64,000 bases of DNA. Source: Aeromicrobium sp. PE09-221 (lineage in GTDB: Bacteria; Actinomycetota; Actinomycetes; Propionibacteriales; Nocardioidaceae). The notes below the pieces were generated by a model, which saw only the letters and a program-made list of their open reading frames with translations, made no database searches and was not told the origin of the DNA. The stretch lies in the NCBI RefSeq assembly GCF_002174305.1, contig NZ_MIJB01000019.1:94001-158000 (forward strand), given 5' to 3'. A program made the translations under genes and the position numbers. Below are positions 20,577 to 27,773 of the stretch, piece by piece (positions within the stretch are counted from its first letter, which is position 1; each line of letters begins with the position of its first letter).

Positions 20577-21290
20577 ATGGACGAGACAGGACTACGAGTC
20601 GGCCAGGTGGCGGAGCGTTCGGGACTCACGGTGCGCACCTTGCACCACTACGACCGGCTGGGTCTGGTGTGCCCCAGCGATCGCACGAGCGGCGGCCATC
20701 GGCTGTACGGCCCGGCTGACCTCGAGCGGCTCTACATCGTGGTGGGACTGCGGGAGTTAGGGCTGAGTCTGGAGCGTGTCGGCGAGGTCGTCAGCGGAGC
20801 CCTGACGGTCGCGGAGACACTCGAACACCAGCGCGTGGCGCTCGACCTGCAGATCGCAGCGCTGACACGCGCGCGGGACCGAGTCCTGCACGCCCAGCGC
20901 GCCGATGGTGAGCTCGACCTCCTGGAACTCATGAAGGAGGTCGTCATGTCCAACACATTCGAGCAGTACTTCGACGCCGACCAGATCGTGCAACTGCAGC
21001 GTCGTCGCGCGGAGATCGGCGAACAGCGGATCGCCGAGGTCGAGAACGCTTGGCCCGAGCTGATGGCGCGGGTCGACGCAGCGATCGCCGCGGGCACCGA
21101 GCCGCAGAGCGAGGAGGGCCGAGCGCTCGCGGGGGAGTGGGCGGCGTTGCTGGAGGAATTCCACGGCGGCGACCCGGGCCTGCGCGACTCGCTGTTCCGC
21201 ATGTACGAGGAGAACCGGTCCCAGATCGAGACCGAGTGGTCCGGGCCCTCTCAGAGGCAGCTGGACTTCATCTCCGCGGCTCAGCGCTGA
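20577..21290 (+). CDS. TipA-like MerR-family regulator
   Basis: 237 aa. The N-terminal winged helix (LRVGQVAERSGLTVRTLHHYDRLGL, about 5-75) binds DNA. A coiled-coil dimerisation helix follows (about 80-125), then a C-terminal TipAS-type ligand-binding domain (from about 140). Known TipA proteins sense thiopeptides or other amphiphilic drugs. An internal ATG (MSNTFEQYF) could give a separate ligand-binding form, as in TipAS. ATG 20577 is supported by an AGGAGG ribosome site. A MerR operator lies upstream. Confidence 0.92.
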   Translation: MDETGLRVGQVAERSGLTVRTLHHYDRLGLVCPSDRTSGGHRLYGPADLERLYIVVGLRELGLSLERVGEVVSGALTVAETLEHQRVALDLQIAALTRARDRVLHAQRADGELDLLELMKEVVMSNTFEQYFDADQIVQLQRRRAEIGEQRIAEVENAWPELMARVDAAIAAGTEPQSEEGRALAGEWAALLEEFHGGDPGLRDSLFRMYEENRSQIETEWSGPSQRQLDFISAAQR

Positions 21291-21439
21291 CGCCAACGGT
21301 CGGCCGGTAAGCCCTCAACCTCTCGTTCTCGAAGGACCCTCGTAGAGGTACGGCCTCGACGCTATCGGAGATCACGGGTTGACGGCCTACCGCCCCCTGA
21401 GGTCGATGGCCTGCCGCCACCCGGGCGTTAACGACGCGA

Positions 21440-21474
21440 CGAGGGCCGCTCCCCGGGTAGGGGAGCGGCCCTCG
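21440..21474. terminator. bidirectional terminator between MerR gene and qcrB
   Basis: 15-bp perfect stem CGAGGGCCGCTCCCC / GGGGAGCGGCCCTCG with a 5-nt loop. It lies between convergent genes, 20 bp from the qcrB stop. Confidence 0.85.
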
Positions 21475-21493
21475 CTCTGTGTCGTGCCAGCGG

Positions 21494-23194
21494 TCAGTGG
21501 ACCCGCGGGACGCCCGTCTCCGAGACGCCCTGGAAGTCCTCGCCCAGGTCGACCGGGTGCTGCCCCGCATCGCGCAGATGCTCCTCGGCGTGCTGCATCT
21601 CCTCGACCGTCGGCTTGTCGAACGCACCGGCGTAGTACCAGCGACGCAGACGCGCACGCAGCTTGGCCTTGCGGCCATTCGGCGCGTCCACACCATTGGC
21701 ATCGACAAGCTCGGGTGCCTCGATCGCCACCGTGGCCGGCTTGGCGCTGGTGAGCGCGTACTGCGCGTCCACCGGCAGGGGAGCGTGCCGCTCGGAGTAC
21801 CCGCCGTCGGGCGAGCGGTCGATGACGCCCGTCTCGAAGCCGTGGGTCAGCACCTCGTGATCCTTGCGCTGCAGGCTGATGCAGATCCGCCGCGTGATGA
21901 TGAACGCGATGATCGGGCCGAGGAAGAACATCACCCGCAGGAAGTACGTGATCGCGTTCAGATCCAAGCCGAAACGCAGCGCGATGACGTCATTGCCGCC
22001 GCCGATCCAGAGCAGGCCGAAGGCCGTCATGCCGGCGACGCCCAGCGCGGTGCGCGTCGGAGCATTGCGCGGACGGTCGAGCAGGTGATGCTCGCGGTCG
22101 TCACCGGTGATCCAGCGTTCGACGAAGGGCCAGGCGCCGAGCAGCGTGAACAGGATGCCCAGGGCACCGAGGCCCGGGATCAGCACGCTCAGTGGCCAGG
22201 TGCTGCCGAAGATGTTGAACTCGAGCGGCGGGAAGATGCGCAGCGCGCCCTCCGCGAAGCCCATGTACCAGTCCGGCTGGGATCCCGCCGTCACCTCGGC
22301 CGGATTGTAGGGGCCGTAGATCCAGATGCCGTTGACCGTGAAGGTCGCCGACAGGAAGGCGATCACGCCGAAGACGATGAAGAAGAAGCCGCCCGCCTTG
22401 GCCGCGTACACCGGGAGCATCGGGTAGCCGACCACGTTCTCGTTGGTGCGTCCGGCGCCAGGGAACTGTGTGTGCTTGTGGTAGACGAGCAGCAGCATGT
22501 GCGCCGCGATCAATCCCAGCAGAAGGGCCGGGATCAACAGGATGTGCGCCATGTAGAGGCGCGGGATGATCTGATCGCCGGGGAACTCGCCGCCGAAGAG
22601 GAAGAACGAGATGTGCGTGCCCACGAGCGGGATCGACTTGATCATGCCGTCGGCGATACGAAGACCCGTGCCCGAGAGCAGGTCATCGGGCAGCGAGTAG
22701 CCGCTGAAGCCGGCCAGGATGCCGAGGGTCAGCAGACCCAGGCCGATGAGCCAGTTGATCTCGCGGGGCTTGCGATACGCGCCGGTGAAGAACACGCGCA
22801 GCATGTGCACCATCATCGCGGCGATGAACAGGTGCGCGGCCCAGTGATGCATCTGCCGCAACAGCAGACCGCCGCGGACATCGAAGCTGATGTCCAGAGC
22901 CGAGGCATAGGCCACCGACATCTCGACGCCGTTGAGCGGACGGTACGAGCCCGTATAGACGGTCTCGGCCATGCTGGGGTCGAACCACAGGGTCAGGAAG
23001 ACACCGGTGATGAGCAGGACGACGAAGGACCAGAGAGCGATCTCGCCGAGCATGAACGACCAGTGCTCGGGGAAGACCTTGCGCAGGTTCTTCTTGCCGA
23101 GGGCGGCCAGACCGAGGCGCTCGTCGAGCCAGCCGACCGGGCCGGCGAGCTTCTTGCCCGTCTTGGTGTCCTCGACGGGGGTATACGTGCTCAT
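21494..23194 (-). CDS. qcrB: cytochrome bc1 complex cytochrome b subunit
   Basis: 566 aa. The N-terminal cytochrome b fold has the haem histidine pairs (MHHWAAHLF, AAHMLLLVYHKH) and the quinol-site PEWY-like motif (QPDWYMGFAEGALR). A C-terminal extension, typical of actinobacteria, follows the last helices. It oxidises menaquinol. ATG 23194 (MSTYTPVEDTKT) overlaps the stop of the upstream MSERSER peptide as ATGA. The frame also runs upstream to 23242 (MPASAYHH...), so a 16-residue extension is possible. It is the last gene of ctaE-qcrC-qcrA-qcrB. Confidence 0.96.
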   Translation of the reverse strand: MSTYTPVEDTKTGKKLAGPVGWLDERLGLAALGKKNLRKVFPEHWSFMLGEIALWSFVVLLITGVFLTLWFDPSMAETVYTGSYRPLNGVEMSVAYASALDISFDVRGGLLLRQMHHWAAHLFIAAMMVHMLRVFFTGAYRKPREINWLIGLGLLTLGILAGFSGYSLPDDLLSGTGLRIADGMIKSIPLVGTHISFFLFGGEFPGDQIIPRLYMAHILLIPALLLGLIAAHMLLLVYHKHTQFPGAGRTNENVVGYPMLPVYAAKAGGFFFIVFGVIAFLSATFTVNGIWIYGPYNPAEVTAGSQPDWYMGFAEGALRIFPPLEFNIFGSTWPLSVLIPGLGALGILFTLLGAWPFVERWITGDDREHHLLDRPRNAPTRTALGVAGMTAFGLLWIGGGNDVIALRFGLDLNAITYFLRVMFFLGPIIAFIITRRICISLQRKDHEVLTHGFETGVIDRSPDGGYSERHAPLPVDAQYALTSAKPATVAIEAPELVDANGVDAPNGRKAKLRARLRRWYYAGAFDKPTVEEMQHAEEHLRDAGQHPVDLGEDFQGVSETGVPRVH

Positions 23195-23280
23195 GCCGTC
23201 ACCTGCCTGGAAGAACGCGTGATGGTAGGCAGAAGCCGGCATGAGGCCCCGCCGATGATTCGTTCGCTTCGCTCACTCAT
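23191..23280 (-). CDS. MSERSER-type bridging peptide between qcrA and qcrB (29 aa)
   Basis: ATG 23280 overlaps the qcrA stop (ATGA), and its own TGA overlaps the qcrB start (ATGA). It begins MSERSERIIGGAS, then reads CRLLPTITRSSRQVTA. Relative to the copies before ftsW, the middle is one base shorter and the end four longer. The MPAS-Y segment is therefore read in the qcrB frame instead, while the final frame still lands on the qcrB start. A translational-coupling role is inferred. Confidence 0.65.
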   Translation of the reverse strand: MSERSERIIGGASCRLLPTITRSSRQVTA

Positions 23281-24347
23281 GCGTTCTCCTCGTCAAGCCG
23301 CTTCTGATCCCGGTCGAGGAAGGAGTACGAGGGGCCGACGATCTCGGGGAAGTCGCTCACCGCGATCAGATAGCCTTCGTCGTCCACCGCCAGTGGGAGC
23401 TGGGGGAGCGGCCGGTATGCCGGGCCGAACACGACCTTGCCGTTGTCGGCGAGGTCGAAGGTCGACTGATGACACGGGCACAGCAGGTGGTGGGTCTGCT
23501 GTTCCCACAGGCTGATCGGGCAGCCGACGTGGGTGCAGATCTTGGAATAGCACAGGATGCCGTCGATGCCCCAGTTCTCGCGGCCCTCGGCGGGCGTGAT
23601 GTCCTCCGGGCGCATCCGCACCAGGATGACCGCGGCTTTGGCCTTGGCATTGAGGACATCGTGGCCGTGCATGACGGCGTGACCTTCGTCATCGGTCTCG
23701 TAGAAGATCGCGGGCTGGCCGTTGACCAGCTGTCCGACCTCGATATCGGCGGGACGCAGCGGCTGCCCCGAGACATCGTTGACGACCCGCATGCCGGGCT
23801 CCCACACCGTGTGCGCGAGCGTGTCGCCGGGCAGCGGACCCATATCGCGCAGCATGACGATCGCCGGGAGGCCCATGGCGCCGAGGGCACCGAGCAGGCT
23901 ATTGCGGATCAGCGGTCGGCGCCCGATGCCGGACTCCTCGATGCCGTCGTTGACGGCCGCCATGGTCGCCGTGCGGTCCTCGACCGAGGAGGCCGCCGGG
24001 TGACGCATCTCGATCATCTCGTGGTCGCCCATGAGCTTCTTGGCCCACTGGATGATGCCGACGCCGATGAGCAGCAGGGCACCGGCGAGGGTGATGCCGA
24101 GCGTGAAGTTGAGGGCCGACCAATTGGTGCCCGGAATGACGATCAGCTGGTCCTTGCCGATCGTGAAGTAGGCGACGCAGAAGCCGATCAGCAGCAGTGT
24201 GGCCACGCCGAACATGCCGGCGATCTGACGCTCCGTGCGCTTCTCCTGTGCCGGATCGACGTCCTGCGGACGGTACTGGTGCGCCGGCAGGCCGGGGTCG
24301 GCGATCGGGTCGCTGACAGGGGTGCGCTGTTCGATGTCGCTGCTCAT
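23277..24347 (-). CDS. qcrA: cytochrome bc1 complex Rieske iron-sulfur subunit
   Basis: 356 aa. Three membrane helices (about 45-65, 80-105, 160-180) are the actinobacterial pattern, then a C-terminal Rieske domain with the [2Fe-2S] ligands CTHVGCPIS and CPCHQSTFD. It moves electrons from menaquinol to cytochrome cc. The start at 24347 overlaps the stop of a 27-aa bridging peptide, and its stop overlaps the next bridging peptide. It is therefore embedded in a chain of ATGA couplings. Confidence 0.96.
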   Translation of the reverse strand: MSSDIEQRTPVSDPIADPGLPAHQYRPQDVDPAQEKRTERQIAGMFGVATLLLIGFCVAYFTIGKDQLIVIPGTNWSALNFTLGITLAGALLLIGVGIIQWAKKLMGDHEMIEMRHPAASSVEDRTATMAAVNDGIEESGIGRRPLIRNSLLGALGAMGLPAIVMLRDMGPLPGDTLAHTVWEPGMRVVNDVSGQPLRPADIEVGQLVNGQPAIFYETDDEGHAVMHGHDVLNAKAKAAVILVRMRPEDITPAEGRENWGIDGILCYSKICTHVGCPISLWEQQTHHLLCPCHQSTFDLADNGKVVFGPAYRPLPQLPLAVDDEGYLIAVSDFPEIVGPSYSFLDRDQKRLDEENA

Positions 24348-24427
24348 GCCGCCACCGCCGAGGAGAAGACAGGGTATGCCGGTGTCGGCATGAGGTGCCT
24401 CATCATTCTCTCGCTTCGCTCGTTCAT
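24344..24427 (-). CDS. MNERSER-type bridging peptide between qcrC and qcrA (27 aa)
   Basis: ATG 24427 overlaps the qcrC stop and its TGA overlaps the qcrA start, both as ATGA. The peptide begins MNERSERMMRHL, continues MPTPAYPVF and ends SSAVAA. It aligns along its whole length with the peptides before ftsW (MSERSERII..., MPASPYSVF..., VVAA). It is too short for normal annotation. The conserved ends and couplings argue that it is translated. Confidence 0.68.
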   Translation of the reverse strand: MNERSERMMRHLMPTPAYPVFSSAVAA

Positions 24428-25278
24428 GCCTTCTTCTTCTTCGTTCTCGTGCCGTGCCAGCCGATCCAGGTGGCGAATCCGACCAGGCCGCCGATGCCGA
24501 TGACCCATACGAACAGGCCGTCGCTGACCGGTCCGAAGTTGCCGCCGCTGAATCCGCCGTAGTCGGGCTCGGTGCTCATGGCCCGGACATAGCCGATGAC
24601 CGCGAGCTTCTCCTCGGGCGTGATGACATCATCGGAGAAGACCGGCATCTGCTGGGGACCGGTCTGCATGGCCTCGTAGATGTGCTTGGCCTCGACACCG
24701 TGCAGGCTGGGCGCGTAGCGGCCGTTCGGCAGCGCGCCACCGGCGCCGACGGAGTTGTGGCAGGCCGTGCAGTTGGTGCGGAAGAACTCGCCGCCCCGCG
24801 CGATCTCCTCATCGGAGAGGCTCTCGTAGTCCAGGTAGCGCTCGTCGGGGATCTGCGGCCCGGGAGCCAGCGACGCGATGTATGCGGCGACCTGCGAGAT
24901 CTCCTCCTCGGAGTACTCGATCTTCTTGCGGGGAGCCTGTGGCGCGGTCTGGGCCATCGGCATCCGGCCGGTACCCATCTGGAAGTCCACCGAGGCAGCG
25001 CCGACGCCGATCAACGAGGGTCCATAGTTGCCCGGCTGGTCATCGGTACCCTCGGTCACGATGCCCTGCGCGTTGACGCCGTGGCAGCTCGCGCAACCGA
25101 CCAGGAAGAGCTGACGCCCCGCCTCGATGTCGTCGATCGACGTCGTCTCGGCCGTCGCCGCCTTGGGGGCCACCGCGGCGTACAGGCCACCTGTGATGAG
25201 CAGGCCCACCGCGAGAACTAACAGGCCCGCCAGCGGGTGGCGGCGTCTGGTCGACAATGTGCGCACCGAGAACCTCAT
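24424..25278 (-). CDS. qcrC: cytochrome bc1 complex dihaem cytochrome cc subunit
   Basis: 284 aa. An N-terminal membrane anchor or signal (about 14-35) is followed by two c-type haem sites, CASCH at 62-66 and CTACH at 170-174, and a C-terminal membrane helix near 255-275 with a Lys-rich tail. This dihaem subunit replaces a soluble cytochrome c and wires bc1 directly to the aa3 oxidase in actinobacteria. It follows ctaE by 65 bp, and its stop overlaps the start of the MNERSER peptide. Confidence 0.96.
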   Translation of the reverse strand: MRFSVRTLSTRRRHPLAGLLVLAVGLLITGGLYAAVAPKAATAETTSIDDIEAGRQLFLVGCASCHGVNAQGIVTEGTDDQPGNYGPSLIGVGAASVDFQMGTGRMPMAQTAPQAPRKKIEYSEEEISQVAAYIASLAPGPQIPDERYLDYESLSDEEIARGGEFFRTNCTACHNSVGAGGALPNGRYAPSLHGVEAKHIYEAMQTGPQQMPVFSDDVITPEEKLAVIGYVRAMSTEPDYGGFSGGNFGPVSDGLFVWVIGIGGLVGFATWIGWHGTRTKKKKA

Positions 25279-25343
25279 TCCTCAACGATTTTCGTCAGCG
25301 TATCGGTGATAACGCGGGGATGTGACGGTTAGGTGAGCCTTGC

Positions 25344-25982
25344 TCACTGGATCAGGTAGATGGCCGCGAACAGCGCGACCCAGACGACATCGACGAAGTG
25401 CCAGTAGTACGAGACGACGACCGCCGAGACGGCCTGTTCGTGCGTGAACTTGCGGGCCGCATAGGTGCGCCCGATGACCAGCAGGAAGGCCAGCAGACCA
25501 CCGATGACGTGGATGCCGTGGAAGCCGGTCGCCAGGTAGAAGAGGCTGCCGTAGGCCGAACTCTGGATGGTCAGGCCGTGCTCGACCAGCTCGGCGTACT
25601 CGAAGGCCTGGCCTCCGATGAAGATGGCGCCCATGATGTAGCTGAGGATGAACCACTCGCGCATGCCCCACTGGCCGATCTGCAGCAGTGAGCCCTCGCG
25701 TCCGGCGCGGCCGCGGACAGCGGCGAAGACACCGAACTGGCAGGTGAACGACGACAACACCAGGATCGTGGTGTTGGCGGTCGCGAACGGCAGATTGAGG
25801 AGCGCGGTCTCCTGCGCCCACAGCTCCGGAGCCGCGCTACGTACCGTGAAGTACGCAGCGAACAGCGCCGCGAAGAACATCAGCTCGCTGGAGAGCCAGA
25901 CGATCGTTCCGACCGTCACATACGACGGCCGTCCTTCGACGCCGTGGAGCCGGGACGCGGGGATCGCAGAAGTAGTCGCCAC
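25344..25982 (-). CDS. ctaE: cytochrome c oxidase subunit III
   Basis: 212 aa with five hydrophobic helices: [19 protein letters not shown] first, [20 protein letters not shown] mid-protein and [19 protein letters not shown] last. This matches actinobacterial CtaE. GTG 25982 is chosen because the minus-strand -10 CATAAT lies 6 nt upstream. It heads the ctaE-qcrCAB operon, so oxidase subunit III is cotranscribed with the bc1 complex, as in mycobacteria. Confidence 0.94.
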   Translation of the reverse strand: MATTSAIPASRLHGVEGRPSYVTVGTIVWLSSELMFFAALFAAYFTVRSAAPELWAQETALLNLPFATANTTILVLSSFTCQFGVFAAVRGRAGREGSLLQIGQWGMREWFILSYIMGAIFIGGQAFEYAELVEHGLTIQSSAYGSLFYLATGFHGIHVIGGLLAFLLVIGRTYAARKFTHEQAVSAVVVSYYWHFVDVVWVALFAAIYLIQ

Positions 25983-25988
25983 ACCCTC

Positions 25989-26000
25989 ATTATGTACGAT
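25989..26000. promoter_or_regulatory. abutting divergent leaderless promoters of ctaE and receiver gene
   Basis: Minus-strand CATAAT (25994-25989) and plus-strand TACGAT (25995-26000) touch each other. Each is 6 nt from its start codon. The two starts are 24 bp apart, so the two RNA polymerase sites must exclude each other. Confidence 0.7.
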
Positions 26001-26006
26001 TCGATT

Positions 26007-26414
26007 GTGACCGGTCACGACACCCTGCGGGTCCTTCTGTACAGCGATGATCGCGACGTTCGGATGGCGGTCAAAACCGCCATCGGGGAGCGTCCGCACC
26101 CCGATCTCCCGGCCGTCGAATTCGTCGAGGTCGCCACCGAGCCGGTGGTGCACCGACGGCTCGACGAAGGGGGCATCGACCTCGTCATCCTCGACGGCGA
26201 GTCGGTCCCCGCGGGCGGCATGGGCATCGCCCGGCAGATCAAGGACGAGATCTTCCACGCGCCTCCGGTGATCGTCATCACCGCCCGCGAACAGGACGCC
26301 TGGTTGGCGACGTGGTCGCGGGCGGAGGCGGCCGTACCGCAGCCGATCGATCCGCTGCGCATGGCCGACGTGTTCTGCGAGGTCGCCCGCGGCCTCGCCA
26401 CCGCTCCGCGATGA
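26007..26414 (+). CDS. atypical response-regulator receiver domain protein
   Basis: 135 aa, a single receiver domain. The acidic pocket ([11 protein letters not shown]), the phospho-acceptor (LVILDGES) and the switch Thr (VIVITARE) are visible. The usual Lys-Pro is Gln-Pro ([11 protein letters not shown]), so it is probably a pseudo-receiver or works without normal phosphorylation. No output domain is attached and no histidine kinase is nearby. GTG 26007 has TACGAT 6 nt upstream. It is coupled to trpD by an ATGA overlap and divergent from ctaE. Confidence 0.82.
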   Translation: MTGHDTLRVLLYSDDRDVRMAVKTAIGERPHPDLPAVEFVEVATEPVVHRRLDEGGIDLVILDGESVPAGGMGIARQIKDEIFHAPPVIVITAREQDAWLATWSRAEAAVPQPIDPLRMADVFCEVARGLATAPR

Positions 26415-27451
26415 GCCACACCTGGCCGCGGGTCCTGGCATCGCTCGTCGCCGGCACCGATCTGGACGCCGACACCGCGCAGTGGGCGATGGGACAGATC
26501 CTGTCCGGTGAGGCGTCCGCCGCTCAGATCGCCGGCTTCGCGGTCGCGCTGCGTCAGAAGCAGGAGACGCTGCCGGAGGTCGAGGGCCTCGTGGCGGCGA
26601 TGTACGCCGAAGCCACCACTCTGCGGATCGACGATCGAGTCGTCGACATCGTCGGCACCGGGGGCGACATGGCCAAGACGGTCAACATCTCCTCGATGTC
26701 GGCGGTCACCATCGCCGGTGCCGGTGTCGGCGTCGTCAAGCACGGCAATCGTGCCGCGTCGAGTCAGTCGGGGACGGCGGACGTGTTCGAGCGGCTGGGC
26801 ATCCGTCTGGACGTTCCCGCGGAGCGGATCGCCGATGTCTACGCCGAGGCCGGCATCACCTTCTGCTTCGCCCCGGTGTTCCATCCGGCGCTGCGGTTCG
26901 CGGGTCCGGTGCGCCGGGAGATCGGGATCCCGACGATCTTCAACTTTCTCGGGCCGCTGACCAACCCGGCCCGCCCGGCCGCATCGGCGATCGGCTGCGC
27001 CGACGCGCGCATGGCTCCCCTGATGGCCGGCGTGCTGGCGAGCCGGGGCTCCGAGGCCTTCGTCTTCCGCGGTGATGACGGTCTTGACGAGATCACGGTA
27101 TCCACCACCACGCGCGTGTGGCTGCCGGGACCCGATGGGGCGATCGTGGCCGAGACCTTCGATCCCCGCGATCTCGGCTTCACGCTGGCGGCCCCCGACG
27201 CGCTGCGCGGCGGCGATCCGGGCTTCAATGCCGATGTCTTCGCCCGTGTCATCGATGGCGAGACCGGGCCGGTGCGCGATGCGGTGCTGCTCAACGCGGG
27301 TGCGGGGATCGCCGCGCACGCCGCGGCGCCCGGCACTTTCACCGAGCGGCTCACCGACGGTGTTCGACGCGCCGCCGAGTCGATCGACTCCGGTGCCGCG
27401 CGTGCCACGCTGGATCGTTGGAGTCGGGTCACCCAGCGTCTCGCCGGCTGA
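26411..27451 (+). CDS. trpD: anthranilate phosphoribosyltransferase
   Basis: 346 aa. It joins anthranilate and PRPP in tryptophan synthesis. The PRPP loop is [17 protein letters not shown], followed by [18 protein letters not shown] and [11 protein letters not shown], the family signatures. ATG 26411 overlaps the stop of the receiver gene (ATGA). Other trp genes are absent, and the location next to ctaE is the same as in mycobacteria. Confidence 0.95.
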   Translation: MSHTWPRVLASLVAGTDLDADTAQWAMGQILSGEASAAQIAGFAVALRQKQETLPEVEGLVAAMYAEATTLRIDDRVVDIVGTGGDMAKTVNISSMSAVTIAGAGVGVVKHGNRAASSQSGTADVFERLGIRLDVPAERIADVYAEAGITFCFAPVFHPALRFAGPVRREIGIPTIFNFLGPLTNPARPAASAIGCADARMAPLMAGVLASRGSEAFVFRGDDGLDEITVSTTTRVWLPGPDGAIVAETFDPRDLGFTLAAPDALRGGDPGFNADVFARVIDGETGPVRDAVLLNAGAGIAAHAAAPGTFTERLTDGVRRAAESIDSGAARATLDRWSRVTQRLAG

Positions 27452-27494
27452 TCTTCTCCGGCCCTCTGGAATCGGGGTCCGCGCCGGGTGGGTG

Positions 27495-27773
27495 TTAGTC
27501 GAGGCCGATGGAGAAGGCGTCCTCGAGATCGTGCCGGCTGAACGCACGGTAGGCGATCTGGGTCTGGGTGCTGAGCACGCCGGGCACCTTGTTGATGCGG
27601 TCGGGGACGACACGGGCGATCTCGTCGTGGGAGCGCACCCGCACCATCGCGATGAGATCCAGCTCGCCGGTCACGGAGTAGACCTCGCTCACCCCGGAGA
27701 TCTCAGCGATCTGCTGGGCGATCTCGGAGATCTGCGAGACCTCGGCCTCGATGAAGACAATCGCGGTGATCAC
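27495..27773 (-). CDS. stand-alone Lrp/AsnC ligand-binding (RAM) domain
   Basis: 92 aa. The sequence EAEVSQISEIAQQIAEISGVSEVYSVTGELDLIAMVRV is the alpha/beta RAM fold of Lrp/AsnC regulators, with no helix-turn-helix. Such stand-alone domains form decamers and bind amino acids. GTG 27773 overlaps the stop of the DnaQ-UvrC gene as GTGA, so it is translationally coupled to a nuclease. The functional link is unknown. Confidence 0.88.
   Translation of the reverse strand: MITAIVFIEAEVSQISEIAQQIAEISGVSEVYSVTGELDLIAMVRVRSHDEIARVVPDRINKVPGVLSTQTQIAYRAFSRHDLEDAFSIGLD

Noticed and set aside
23195..23242. Start of qcrB at MPASAYHH
   Set aside because: Not chosen as the main start because the MSTY start has the ATGA overlap and AGGTGA upstream; kept as an alternative in the findings.
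21479..23515. 678-codon plus-strand frame
   Set aside because: Antisense to qcrB and part of qcrA, whose helices and motifs are clear.
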